Shown here in pieces: positions 56,080 to 64,000 of a stretch of 64,000 nucleotides of DNA. A model generated the notes under the pieces. That model saw only the letters and a list, made by a program, of their open reading frames with translations, was not told where the DNA came from and did not search any database. The translations under genes and the position numbers were made by a program. Every line of letters starts with the position of its first letter. The first letter of the stretch is position 1. Origin of the DNA: Betaproteobacteria bacterium (lineage in GTDB: Bacteria; Pseudomonadota; Gammaproteobacteria; Burkholderiales; Ferrovaceae); NCBI GenBank assembly GCA_028866015.1, contig JAGWIW010000008.1, forward strand, positions 1-64,000, written 5' to 3'.

Positions 56080-56219
56080 CTTTTATCGGGCCGCTAAAAC
56101 GGTCCTGTTCGGGGCGGCGGAAACATGCGTCGCCAAATTCACACACCGGCACTATCAGGGTGCCTGCGCACAGCGGGTAATCGGCCGGTGGAGGCTCAAC
56201 CCTAATCAAGGAGTACATC
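56080..56219 (+). promoter_or_regulatory. Structured 5' leader of rpsB
   Basis: The leader can fold into a seven-pair stem with one G-U pair (56113-56119 with 56128-56134) and a second hairpin GGCAC/GTGCC (56148-56152 with 56160-56164). A competing seven-pair stem, CACCGGC (56144-56150) with GCCGGTG (56184-56190), would disrupt the second hairpin. AAGGAG at 56208-56213 is the ribosome site. S2 autoregulation through the rpsB leader is established in Gammaproteobacteria; a similar role here is inferred. Confidence 0.45.
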
Positions 56220-56963
56220 ATGTCCGTCACCATGCGGCAAATGCTTGAAGCCGGAGTGCACTTCGGCCACCAGACCCGTTACTGGAATCCCAAGATGGCC
56301 CCGTACATTTTCGGCCATCGAAACAAGATTCACATCATCAACCTCGAAAAAACCTTGCCCATGTACCAGGAGGCCATGAAGTTTGTGCGCCAGCTGGCTG
56401 CCAACAAGGGCACGGTCCTGTTTGTGGGCACCAAGCGTCAGGCGCGCGAAATCGTACGTGAAGAAGCCCTGCGGGCAAGCTCCCCCTTTGTCGACCATCG
56501 CTGGCTGGGCGGCATGTTGACCAACTTCAAGACGGTCAAGCAGTCCATCAAGCGACTCAATGAACTCTCCGTCATGATGACGGACGGCTCGATGGAGCGG
56601 CTGTCCAAGAAGGAAGCCCTGAATTATCAGCGCGAGCTGGAAAAGCTCGAGCGCAGCCTGGGTGGCATCAAGGAAATGAATGGCATCCCCGATGCCATGT
56701 TCGTGATCGATGTGGGCTACCAGAAGAACGCCATTGTTGAGGCGCGCAAACTGGGTATTCCCATCATTGGCGTGGTGGATACCAACAACTCCATCGATGG
56801 CATTGATTACGTCATACCGGGCAACGACGATTCCACGCGCGCCATTCGCCTTTATGCCCGTGGCGTAGCCGACGCGATCCTGGAAGGCCGGACACAGTCC
56901 ATCAGTGAAATCACTGCGACGGAAGAGTTTGTCGAAGTGGAAGAAGACAAGGCCGCGGAATAA
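56220..56963 (+). CDS. rpsB: 30S ribosomal protein S2
   Basis: S2 sits on the solvent side of the small subunit and is needed for S1 binding. The 247-residue product starts with [24 protein letters not shown], and the family blocks [20 protein letters not shown] and [11 protein letters not shown] are intact. First gene of rpsB-tsf-pyrH-frr-uppS-cdsA-dxr-rseP-bamA. AAGGAG is seven bases before the ATG. Confidence 0.98.
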   Translation: MSVTMRQMLEAGVHFGHQTRYWNPKMAPYIFGHRNKIHIINLEKTLPMYQEAMKFVRQLAANKGTVLFVGTKRQAREIVREEALRASSPFVDHRWLGGMLTNFKTVKQSIKRLNELSVMMTDGSMERLSKKEALNYQRELEKLERSLGGIKEMNGIPDAMFVIDVGYQKNAIVEARKLGIPIIGVVDTNNSIDGIDYVIPGNDDSTRAIRLYARGVADAILEGRTQSISEITATEEFVEVEEDKAAE

Positions 56964-56975
56964 TTTTGCAAATGT

Positions 56976-56990
56976 TGCAGCAGGGCTGCA
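56976..56990 (+). promoter_or_regulatory. Hairpin between rpsB and tsf
   Basis: TGCAGC, three-base loop, GCTGCA: a perfect six-pair stem 12 bases after the rpsB stop. No T-run follows, so it is not a standard intrinsic terminator. It could be a processing site, an mRNA-stabilising stem or a partial attenuator that sets the S2 to EF-Ts ratio. Confidence 0.5.
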
Positions 56991-57013
56991 GAACACTCTG
57001 GGAGTAATGAGAA

Positions 57014-57904
57014 ATGGCGGAAATTACCGCAGCAATGGTCAAGGAACTGCGTGAATTGACCGGGCTGGGCATGATGGAGTGCAAAAAGGCGCTCGCAGAA
57101 GCGCAAGGTGACATGAAGGCGGCAGAAGACCTGCTGCGCATTCGCAGCGGTGCCAAGGCCAGCAAGGCTGCCGGCCGGATCGCTGCGGAAGGGATGGTGG
57201 CTGCTTTTGTGTCTGCTGACGGAAAAACCGGCGCCTTGGCGGAAGTCAACTGCGAAACGGATTTCGTCGCCAAAAACGATGATTTTGTGACTTTTTCCCG
57301 CCAGGTGGCAGAGCAGGTGACGCGTACCAACCCGGCTGATGTGGATGCGCTGGTGCAAGGGGCATTGCCGCAAGGGGGCTCGCTGGAAGATGTGCGCAAA
57401 TCGCTTGTCATGAAGCTGGGTGAAAACATGACCGTGCGCCGCTTCGTGCGTTTCCAGACTTCAGGAGTCCTGGCCCAGTACCTTCATGGGTCACGTATTG
57501 GGGTGATGGTGGATCTGGAAGGTGGTGACGAAGCCCTGGGGCGCGACATTGCCATGCACATTGCAGCCAGCAAGCCGATTTGCGTCTCGCGCGATGAAGT
57601 GCCGGCAGACCTGCTGGCCCGCGAGCGTGAAATTTACACGGCGCAGGCAGCGGAGTCCGGCAAACCTGCAGATATCGTGGCCCGCATGGTGGAAGGCCGG
57701 ATCACAAAATATCTTGCAGAAGTGACGCTTCTTGGCCAGCCCTTCGTCAAAAACCCGGACCAGACGGTGGAACAGCTGTTGAAGTCCCGCGGTGCCCGGG
57801 TTAACCGTTTCAACATGTTCGTGGTGGGTGAAGGCATCGAGAAGAAAAGCGAAAACTTCGCTGCAGAAGTTGCTGCTGCAGCCGGAGTAGCCGGCGGAGC
57901 CTGA
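57014..57904 (+). CDS. tsf: Elongation factor Ts
   Basis: EF-Ts is the nucleotide exchange factor for EF-Tu. The UBA-like N-terminus [20 protein letters not shown] and the EF-Tu contact motif TDFVAKND are clear. Length is 296 residues (E. coli 283). Follows rpsB after 50 bases with a GGGAG ribosome site near 57000. The stop shares a base with the pyrH ATG. Confidence 0.98.
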   Translation: MAEITAAMVKELRELTGLGMMECKKALAEAQGDMKAAEDLLRIRSGAKASKAAGRIAAEGMVAAFVSADGKTGALAEVNCETDFVAKNDDFVTFSRQVAEQVTRTNPADVDALVQGALPQGGSLEDVRKSLVMKLGENMTVRRFVRFQTSGVLAQYLHGSRIGVMVDLEGGDEALGRDIAMHIAASKPICVSRDEVPADLLAREREIYTAQAAESGKPADIVARMVEGRITKYLAEVTLLGQPFVKNPDQTVEQLLKSRGARVNRFNMFVVGEGIEKKSENFAAEVAAAAGVAGGA

Positions 57905-58626
57905 TGGTGCATATGAAGCCCGTCTACCAGCGCGTCCTGCTCAAGCTTTCCGGCGAAGCTTTGATGGGCGATGATGCCTACGGCATCAATCGCGCCACTA
58001 TTGACCGGATCGTGGCTGAAATAGCGGAAGTAACGCGCATCGGCGTCCAGGTTGGCATCGTCATTGGTGGCGGAAACATTTTCCGGGGTGTTGCGCTGGG
58101 CGCTGAGGGCATGGATCGGGCTACGGCCGACTACATGGGCATGCTGGCCACGGTCATGAATGCCCTGGCCCTTCAGGACGCCATGCGTCGGGTGGATGTC
58201 GTCAGCCGCGTGCAGTCGGCACTCAATCTCGAACAGGTTGCCGAGCCTTACATCCGCGGAAAGGCTTTGCGCTACCTGGAAGAAGGCAGGGTGGTCATTT
58301 TTGCTGCAGGAACAGGAAATCCTTTTTTCACAACGGATACCGCTGCTGCCCTGCGTGGAGTGGAAATGAGCGCCCAGGTGGTGCTCAAAGGCACCAAAGT
58401 GGACGGTATCTACACGGCTGATCCGCTCAAGGATGCAAATGCCCGACGCTATGAACGCCTGACATTTGAGGAAGCCATCATCAACAACCTCAAGGTCATG
58501 GATGCGACGGCACTGACACTTTGCAGGGACCAGAACCTTCCCATCTGCGTGTTCAGCATCTTCAAACCCGGCGCCCTAAAGCGCGTGGTCATGGGGGAAG
58601 CTGAAGGCACGTTTGTGACCAATTAA
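57904..58626 (+). CDS. pyrH: Uridylate kinase PyrH
   Basis: PyrH phosphorylates UMP to UDP for pyrimidine nucleotides. Amino-acid-kinase motifs: [35 protein letters not shown] and [15 protein letters not shown] 57904 (GGAG four bases upstream) is chosen; ATG 57913 is nearer the usual family start but further from the ribosome site. Length is 240 residues. tsf-pyrH-frr order is conserved. Confidence 0.97.
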   Translation: MVHMKPVYQRVLLKLSGEALMGDDAYGINRATIDRIVAEIAEVTRIGVQVGIVIGGGNIFRGVALGAEGMDRATADYMGMLATVMNALALQDAMRRVDVVSRVQSALNLEQVAEPYIRGKALRYLEEGRVVIFAAGTGNPFFTTDTAAALRGVEMSAQVVLKGTKVDGIYTADPLKDANARRYERLTFEEAIINNLKVMDATALTLCRDQNLPICVFSIFKPGALKRVVMGEAEGTFVTN

Positions 58627-58649
58627 GCTTAAGCTGCCCGGAGAACACC

Positions 58650-59207
58650 ATGATTGCTGACGTCAAAAAGTCTGCCGAACAGAAGATGCAGAAATCCCTC
58701 GAAACGCTGAAGGCGGATCTGGGTAAGGTGCGCACCGGGCGCGCCCATGCCGGGCTTCTTGACCATGTAAAAGTGGACTATTACGGTACGCCTACCCCAA
58801 TCAACCAAGTGGCAGGAATCAACCTGATTGATGCCCGAACCATCGGCGTTTCTACGTACGAGAAGAAAATGGCCGCTGCCGTAGAGAAAGCCATTCGTGA
58901 TTCTGACCTTGGGCTTAATCCTTCTGCACAGGGAGACCTGATTCGCGTCCCCATGCCGGCCCTGACCGAAGAGCGGCGTCGTGACTTGACCAAAGTCGTG
59001 AAGGCGGAAGCGGAAAATGCCCGAGTGGCGGTGCGCAATGTCCGGCGTGATGCTCTGGCCCACTTGAAGGAACTGCAGAAATCCAAATCCATTTCCGAGG
59101 ATGAGGAGCGGCGCGCCCAGGAAGATATCCAGAAATTGACTGACCGCTTTGTGGGTGAGATTGACAAGCAGCTTGCAGCAAAAGAATCGGAACTGATGGC
59201 TGTTTGA
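58650..59207 (+). CDS. frr: Ribosome recycling factor
   Basis: Frr splits the post-termination ribosome with EF-G. The 185-residue, tRNA-like protein has [21 protein letters not shown], the proline-hinge region, and the C-terminal helical [21 protein letters not shown] lies just before the ATG. 23 bases after pyrH, 31 before uppS. Confidence 0.98.
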   Translation: MIADVKKSAEQKMQKSLETLKADLGKVRTGRAHAGLLDHVKVDYYGTPTPINQVAGINLIDARTIGVSTYEKKMAAAVEKAIRDSDLGLNPSAQGDLIRVPMPALTEERRRDLTKVVKAEAENARVAVRNVRRDALAHLKELQKSKSISEDEERRAQEDIQKLTDRFVGEIDKQLAAKESELMAV

Positions 59208-59238
59208 CCTTCCCGGCTGGCTTGCAGGGAAGATTGCC

Positions 59239-60000
59239 ATGGCTGAACAACCCCAGAGTTCCACACTCGGTATTCCGCTTTCGGGGAAAATCCCCAGGCA
59301 CGTTGCCATCATCATGGATGGCAACGGACGGTGGGCGCGGAAACGGTTGTTGCCTCGTATCGCCGGGCACCGGCGCGGCAGTGAAGCGGTGCGAACCCTG
59401 GTGGAAAATGCAGCCCGCCTGGGGATCGAATATGTAACCCTGTTTGCTTTCAGCAGCGAAAACTGGCGTCGTCCGGCGGATGAGGTTTCCATGCTGATGC
59501 AGCTGTTCATCAGCAACCTTGAAAATGAAATTTCCCGTCTCCATCGCGCCAACATCCGGGTCCGTATCATCGGGGACCTGGGTCGTCTGGGGTCGCGACT
59601 GGAAACCCTGATTTCACAGGCGCATGAGCTGACCCAAAACAACACGCGCCTGACCCTGACCATCGCCGCAAACTACGGAGGCCGATGGGACATACTGCAG
59701 GCGTTCAACGCATTGCTGGCAAGCCAACCCGAGAAGTCAGGGCGTGTCACTGAAGCAGACCTCATTCCATTTCTGTCCATGGGTGATGCCCCGGAGCCGG
59801 ACCTGTTCATACGTACTGGCGGGGAACAGCGCATCAGCAATTTCCTGTTGTGGCAATTGGCTTACACGGAACTGTATTTCACGGAAACGCTCTGGCCGGA
59901 TTTTGACCTTGCCAGCCTGGAAGCGGCCATCCTGTCTTTCCAGCAGCGCGAAAGACGCTTTGGGCGAACAAGCGAACAATGCTGCGCGCCAGAATCCTGA
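59239..60000 (+). CDS. uppS: Undecaprenyl diphosphate synthase UppS
   Basis: UppS makes the C55 lipid carrier used by MraY and by surface polysaccharide enzymes. The catalytic MDGNGRWA motif has Asp27 (E. coli Asp26); FSSENWRRP and the C-terminal [15 protein letters not shown] with ELYF are conserved. Length is 253 residues. The C-terminus overlaps cdsA by 22 bases. Confidence 0.97.
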   Translation: MAEQPQSSTLGIPLSGKIPRHVAIIMDGNGRWARKRLLPRIAGHRRGSEAVRTLVENAARLGIEYVTLFAFSSENWRRPADEVSMLMQLFISNLENEISRLHRANIRVRIIGDLGRLGSRLETLISQAHELTQNNTRLTLTIAANYGGRWDILQAFNALLASQPEKSGRVTEADLIPFLSMGDAPEPDLFIRTGGEQRISNFLLWQLAYTELYFTETLWPDFDLASLEAAILSFQQRERRFGRTSEQCCAPES

Positions 60001-60821
60001 CCGCCATTCTGCTGCTGGCTGTACTTGCGGCTCTCCTGTTTGTGGCCCCAGCCATTTACTGGAAGGCGGCTGTTTTGCTCGCCGCGCTAGTGGCAAGCTG
60101 GGAATGGGGTGGGTTGGCGCGCTTTCCCCAGCTTTCACGAGTGCTCTATGTGGTACTGACTGCATTGCTGGCCTGGGCATGCGACTGGCTTTCGGCACGA
60201 GAGGGCGCTGGGGGGCTGACGGGTGCCCTTTATCTGCTTTCACTGCTGTTCTGGTGCGGCATTGTTCCATTTTGGCTTGCCAGGCAGTGGAAAGTCAGCA
60301 GCCCGGCGCTGCTGGCCGCTGTCGGTTGGCTTCTGATCCTGCCAACCGCCTTTGCGCTCGAGACATTGCATCAGGCTGGACCCTGGGTACTCCTGATGTT
60401 CATGATTGTCATCTGGCTATCTGATTCGGCTGCTTATTTTGTCGGGCGAGCCTGGGGAAGCCATAAGCTTGCTCCTGCCATCAGCCCTGGAAAAACCTGG
60501 GAAGGTGTTGGCGGGGGTCTCGCTGCCGTGCTGCTGTACGCGGCAGGCATGGCCTTTTCCGGATTTCCGGATGCGCAGGCCGGCGCCGTACTGCGAAACC
60601 TGGGCTGGGTCTGGATGCCATTGAGCCTGGCACTGGCCGTGCTTGGGATTTTGGGCGACCTGTTCGAGTCCTGGATCAAGCGCTGTGCCGGAGTCAAGGA
60701 CAGTGGACGCTTGCTGCCGGGGCATGGCGGCATCCTCGACAGGATTGATGCATTGACTGCTGCCTTGCCGCTGGCGGCATGGGTTGTGATGGAGACGGGT
60801 GGATGGTACAACTTGCATTGA
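59979..60821 (+). CDS. cdsA: Phosphatidate cytidylyltransferase CdsA
   Basis: CdsA makes CDP-diacylglycerol, the precursor of all phospholipids. The 280-residue integral membrane protein has about seven to eight hydrophobic segments and the family signature [18 protein letters not shown] followed by DRID near the C-terminus. It begins inside uppS and its end overlaps dxr by 19 bases. Confidence 0.96.
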   Translation: MLRARILTAILLLAVLAALLFVAPAIYWKAAVLLAALVASWEWGGLARFPQLSRVLYVVLTALLAWACDWLSAREGAGGLTGALYLLSLLFWCGIVPFWLARQWKVSSPALLAAVGWLLILPTAFALETLHQAGPWVLLMFMIVIWLSDSAAYFVGRAWGSHKLAPAISPGKTWEGVGGGLAAVLLYAAGMAFSGFPDAQAGAVLRNLGWVWMPLSLALAVLGILGDLFESWIKRCAGVKDSGRLLPGHGGILDRIDALTAALPLAAWVVMETGGWYNLH

Positions 60822-62005
60822 CCATTCTGGGGGCAACGGGAAGCATTGGCTGCAACACGCTTGAAGTTGCCGCCCTCCATCCGCAGCGTTATCGCATCCA
60901 TGCGCTTTCTGCCCATCGCAATGTGGAAAAGCTGGCACAGCAGTGCAAGCGGTTTTTGCCGCGGTATGCGGTGGTCAGCAGCCCGGAAGATGCATTGCGG
61001 TTGGCAGGGATGTTGAAGGGATCCGGCTGCGACAGAGTGACGCAAATCCTGTCCGGAGCCCAGTCGCTGTGTCATGTCGCCTCCAGCGAGGACACGGACA
61101 TCGTGATGGCTGCCATTGTGGGAGCGGCAGGCCTTGAGCCGACGCTTGCGGCAGCACAAGCGGGAAAGCGGGTGCTGCTCGCCAACAAGGAGGCGCTGGT
61201 CATGTCGGGTGCGCTGTTGATGGATGCAGTCCGTGCCAGCGGAGCCCAGTTGCTTCCCGTGGACAGTGAACACAATGCGGTTTTTCAGTCCTTGCCAAGG
61301 ATTGCAGGCCAAGGGCTTGCCTCTTCCGGAGTGAGCCGCATCACGTTGACAGCTTCTGGCGGCCCCTTTTTGCACCGTCCCCTTTCTGAACTGGCTGACG
61401 TGACTCCCGACGAGGCCTGCCGGCATCCCAACTGGAGCATGGGCCGGAAAATATCGGTGGATTCAGCCACCATGATGAACAAGGGGCTTGAGCTGATTGA
61501 GGCTTGCTGGCTGTTCGATGCCCAACCGGAGCAGGTGGACATCGTGATCCATCCGGAAAGCATCGTGCATTCTCTCGTGTCTTATGTGGATGGTTCGGTG
61601 ATTGCCCAACTCGGGTGTCCGGACATGCGGGTTCCCATTGCTCACGCCCTGGCCTATCCAGAGCGCATCGCTTCCGGTGCTCCCCAACTCAGTCTGGCCC
61701 AGGTCGGGGCGCTGCGTTTCCTTGCACTGGACATGGAGCGTTTTCCGGCAGTGGCATTGGCCTACCGGGCAATCAAGACTGGCGGAACCTGCCCGGCGAT
61801 ACTGAATGCCGCCAATGAAGTGGCTGTGGAAGCTTTTCTCGGAGCCCGTCTCCGCTTTGACCGCATTCCAGCATTCATCGAACAGGTGCTGGATGCAGTG
61901 CCTCCCCAACCAGCCACGACGCTTTCTGCAGTTTTGTCTGCTGATGCGCAAACCCGCGAGATGGCGGCCCGACTGTTATCCGGCCAAGGGGGCAAGGCGC
62001 AGTGA
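60803..62005 (+). CDS. dxr: 1-deoxy-D-xylulose 5-phosphate reductoisomerase Dxr
   Basis: Dxr is the second step of the MEP isoprenoid pathway and feeds UppS. NADPH motif LGATGSIG is at the N-terminus; the metal and substrate region includes [16 protein letters not shown] and [21 protein letters not shown] 60803 with GGAG at 60791-60794 gives 400 residues; TTG 60818, overlapping the cdsA stop, is a shorter alternative. Ends in a GTGA overlap with rseP. Confidence 0.96.
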   Translation: MVQLALTILGATGSIGCNTLEVAALHPQRYRIHALSAHRNVEKLAQQCKRFLPRYAVVSSPEDALRLAGMLKGSGCDRVTQILSGAQSLCHVASSEDTDIVMAAIVGAAGLEPTLAAAQAGKRVLLANKEALVMSGALLMDAVRASGAQLLPVDSEHNAVFQSLPRIAGQGLASSGVSRITLTASGGPFLHRPLSELADVTPDEACRHPNWSMGRKISVDSATMMNKGLELIEACWLFDAQPEQVDIVIHPESIVHSLVSYVDGSVIAQLGCPDMRVPIAHALAYPERIASGAPQLSLAQVGALRFLALDMERFPAVALAYRAIKTGGTCPAILNAANEVAVEAFLGARLRFDRIPAFIEQVLDAVPPQPATTLSAVLSADAQTREMAARLLSGQGGKAQ

Positions 62006-63375
62006 TACAGGCGGGCATCACCACGGTATTTGCGTTTGTGGCAGCGCTGGTTCTGCTGATCCTGTTCCATGAATGGGGGCACTACTTCGTGGCGCGACTT
62101 GCCGGCGTCAAAGTGCTTCGATTTTCCATCGGTTTCGGCAAAACCCTCTGGCAGGTGCGGCGCGGGCCGGACCAGACCGAATGGGCGATCGGCGCCTTTC
62201 CGCTTGGGGGATACGTCCGGATGCTTGATGAAAGGGAGGGCCCCGTGGCGCCTGAAGTAGCTCACAGGGCCTTCAACAGGCAATCCCTCGGGCGCCGTGT
62301 GGCGATAGTGCTGGCCGGCCCTCTGGCCAATTTCCTGCTCGCATTCCTGATCTACTGGGGCCTTTATTTGATGGGTGTTCCCGGGCTCAAACCCTATGTG
62401 GACAGCCCTCCGCCGGCATCGCTGGCAGCCCAGGCCGGGTTTGTGGCGGGGGAGCGCATTGTCCGGGTTGGACGGGAGGAGGTCCGTACCTGGAACGAAG
62501 TGCAGTTGCTGCTGATCGACAACGCGCTTGAGCGAAATGCCGTCACCCTGGAAACGGAAGATGATGCAGGGCATCTCACGACGCATCGACTGGATCTTTC
62601 CAGGCTGGACGCCTCTGACAGGGATGCGGAAGTGCTGGATCGCATTGGCCTCAAGCCTTGGGATTTTCCGATTCCTGCCGTGGCAGGCCGTGTTATCCAC
62701 GACAGCCCGGCCGGCAGGGCCGGGATTCAACCTGGGGACCGAATTGTTGCCGTGGACGGCAAACCCTTGGCCTCATGGCAGGCCCTGGTGACCCTGGTGC
62801 GGGAAAATCCCGGGAAGGCGCTGACATTCTCACTGGAGCGCCAGGGGCGGCAGGAGTCTGTGGCGCTAGTGCCACGACCGGAACGGGATGGCCGGGGCAA
62901 TACGATTGGCAAAATCGGAGTGTCGCCCAATGTGCCACGAAGCCTGACGGATCATTTCTGGACGACGGTGCGGGATGCACCCTTGCCTGCCATGGTCCAT
63001 GCGGCGAACAAGACCTGGGAAGTGACGCGGCTGACCTTCAAGACGTTCGGGGCCATGCTGGTGGGTCAGGCATCCCTGAAAAATATTGGCGGACCAATCC
63101 AGATAGCCGATTATGCGGGTCAGACGGCACGCATGGGGCTCATGCCTTACCTGACGTTCCTTGCCCTGATCAGCGTCAGCCTGGGCGCCATAAACCTGTT
63201 GCCTGTCCCCTTATTGGATGGGGGGCATTTGATGTATTATGCTGTCGAGTTACTCAAGGGAAGTCCCGTTTCCGATCGTATACTGGCGCTGACGCAACGG
63301 GTGGGGCTGTTTTTGCTGACTGCCCTGATGGCTTTCGCACTTTATAACGACATACAACGTCTGCTAACCAACTGA
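62002..63375 (+). CDS. rseP: Site-2 protease RseP
   Basis: RseP cleaves anti-sigma factors and remnant signal peptides in the membrane. HEWGH is at 23-27 in the first transmembrane helix and the third zinc ligand Asp406 lies in LLDGGH. Two PDZ domains lie between about 120 and 295 (the second is clear at [20 protein letters not shown]). Length is 457 residues (E. coli 450). Starts at GTG 62002, which overlaps the dxr stop. Confidence 0.96.
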   Translation: MIQAGITTVFAFVAALVLLILFHEWGHYFVARLAGVKVLRFSIGFGKTLWQVRRGPDQTEWAIGAFPLGGYVRMLDEREGPVAPEVAHRAFNRQSLGRRVAIVLAGPLANFLLAFLIYWGLYLMGVPGLKPYVDSPPPASLAAQAGFVAGERIVRVGREEVRTWNEVQLLLIDNALERNAVTLETEDDAGHLTTHRLDLSRLDASDRDAEVLDRIGLKPWDFPIPAVAGRVIHDSPAGRAGIQPGDRIVAVDGKPLASWQALVTLVRENPGKALTFSLERQGRQESVALVPRPERDGRGNTIGKIGVSPNVPRSLTDHFWTTVRDAPLPAMVHAANKTWEVTRLTFKTFGAMLVGQASLKNIGGPIQIADYAGQTARMGLMPYLTFLALISVSLGAINLLPVPLLDGGHLMYYAVELLKGSPVSDRILALTQRVGLFLLTALMAFALYNDIQRLLTN

Positions 63376-63383
63376 TCGGGTCC

Positions 63384-64000
63384 ATGACATTTCGCACCTT
63401 TATTGTCTTGTGTTGTGTGTTTTTGAGTGCAACTGCATGGGCTGTTGCTCCATTTACCATAAAAGACATCCGTGTTGAGGGCGCCCAGCGCATCGAAGCG
63501 GGCACCATTTTCAGCTATCTTCCACTCAAGGTGGGCGATACCATCACCCCTGAAAAGTCTGCCGCAGCAATCAAATCGCTGTATGACACAGGTTTTTTTG
63601 CCGACGTCAAACTGGAAAAGGATGGCGATGTGCTGGTGGTGGTGGTGCAGGAACGGCCCTCCATTTACCGCGTGGATATTAATGGCGCCAAATCCTTCAA
63701 CAAGGATCAGTTGAGGGAGGCCCTGAAGTCGATCGGCATAGCCGAATCCCGCATTTACGACAAATCACTGCTCGACAAGGCGGAAAAGGAACTCAAGCGC
63801 CAGTACCTGAGCAAAGGAAAATATTCGGCCCAGGTCACCACAACCGTGACCCCGATGACACGCAACCGTGTATCGCTGACCTTCAATATCATTGAAGGGG
63901 AGGTGGCCCACATCCGTGAAATCACCATCGTGGGTGCCAAGGCTTTTCCGGAAAAGGTGCTGCTGGATCAACTGCAGCTCAATACCCCCGACTGGTTTTC
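63384..64000 (+). CDS. bamA: Outer membrane protein assembly factor BamA (5' part, cut by window end)
   Basis: BamA is the beta-barrel insertase of the outer membrane. Only the first 205 codons are present. A signal peptide (about 1-21, ending ATAWA) is followed by POTRA 1 (FTIKDIRVEGAQRIEAGT, DTGFFADVKLE) and POTRA 2 from about residue 92 (YRVDINGAKSFN, LKRQYLSKGKYSAQV), with POTRA 3 beginning at HIREITIVGAKAF. ATG 63384 lies nine bases after the rseP stop. The rseP-bamA order is widely conserved. Confidence 0.95.
   Translation, partial: MTFRTFIVLCCVFLSATAWAVAPFTIKDIRVEGAQRIEAGTIFSYLPLKVGDTITPEKSAAAIKSLYDTGFFADVKLEKDGDVLVVVVQERPSIYRVDINGAKSFNKDQLREALKSIGIAESRIYDKSLLDKAEKELKRQYLSKGKYSAQVTTTVTPMTRNRVSLTFNIIEGEVAHIREITIVGAKAFPEKVLLDQLQLNTPDWF

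Noticed and set aside
55990-56219. tRNA or small RNA gene in the longest intergenic gap
   Set aside because: No cloverleaf or CCA end; the paired segments are better explained as the rpsB leader.

Overview
The window is a gene-dense block of bacterial housekeeping DNA, 56 protein genes in 64 kb, and no interval without a gene exceeds about 230 bases. Gene order points to a Betaproteobacterium. The evidence is a complete dcw cluster (mraZ to ftsZ) running into lpxC, dciA and secA-argJ; smc-zipA-ligA; dapC-dapD...dapE-prmB; and glnD-map facing rpsB-tsf-pyrH-frr-uppS-cdsA-dxr-rseP-bamA. MurE carries the meso-diaminopimelate motif and lipid A genes are present, so the cell is Gram-negative. Genus cannot be fixed from the sequence alone. 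I see no tRNA, rRNA, CRISPR array, insertion sequence, phage gene or other sign of transfer.

Layout. 1-16.8 kb (+): dcw cluster mraZ-rsmH-ftsL-ftsI-murE-murF-mraY-murD-ftsW-murG-murC-murB-ftsQ-ftsA-ftsZ, headed by a promoter with 10-bp-phased repeats that look like an MraZ operator. Most junctions overlap by four bases, and ddl is missing from its usual place between murB and ftsQ. 16.9-24.2 kb: lpxC (+), dciA (-), then secA, argJ, a DUF815 ATPase and a Nudix-ThiE fusion (+). 24.2-26.5 kb: lpxL and ygfZ (-), divergent from a YgfX-like membrane protein (+). 26.5-34.9 kb: purL (+) converging on glnE, with a parvulin isomerase, bolA and yciB upstream of glnE (-). 35.0-39.3 kb (+): PHP phosphatase rnm, trpS, scpA, scpB, rluB. 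39.2-44.5 kb (-): queF-dapC-dapD-NRDE-dapE-prmB. 44.6-52.6 kb (+): smc, zipA, ligA, galU, def. 52.6-56.0 kb (-): map-glnD. 56.2-64.0 kb (+): rpsB through rseP and the first part of bamA, cut by the window edge.

How it fits together. The dcw cluster makes the peptidoglycan precursor and the division machine. dapC/dapD/dapE supply meso-diaminopimelate to MurE, UppS makes the undecaprenyl carrier used by MraY, and Dxr feeds isoprenoid precursors to UppS. LpxC, LpxL, GalU, CdsA, RseP, BamA and the parvulin serve the envelope. SecA exports proteins. Smc-ScpA-ScpB form the condensin and ZipA links FtsZ to the membrane. GlnD and GlnE control glutamine synthetase through PII.

I did not find a convincing undescribed system. 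The observations most worth checking are regulatory: the phased mraZ operator, candidate leaderless starts with identical geometry at lpxC and dciA, a two-codon ORF fused to the lpxC start, structured RNA around rpsB, an inverted repeat over the rnm promoter, and the ddl gap.
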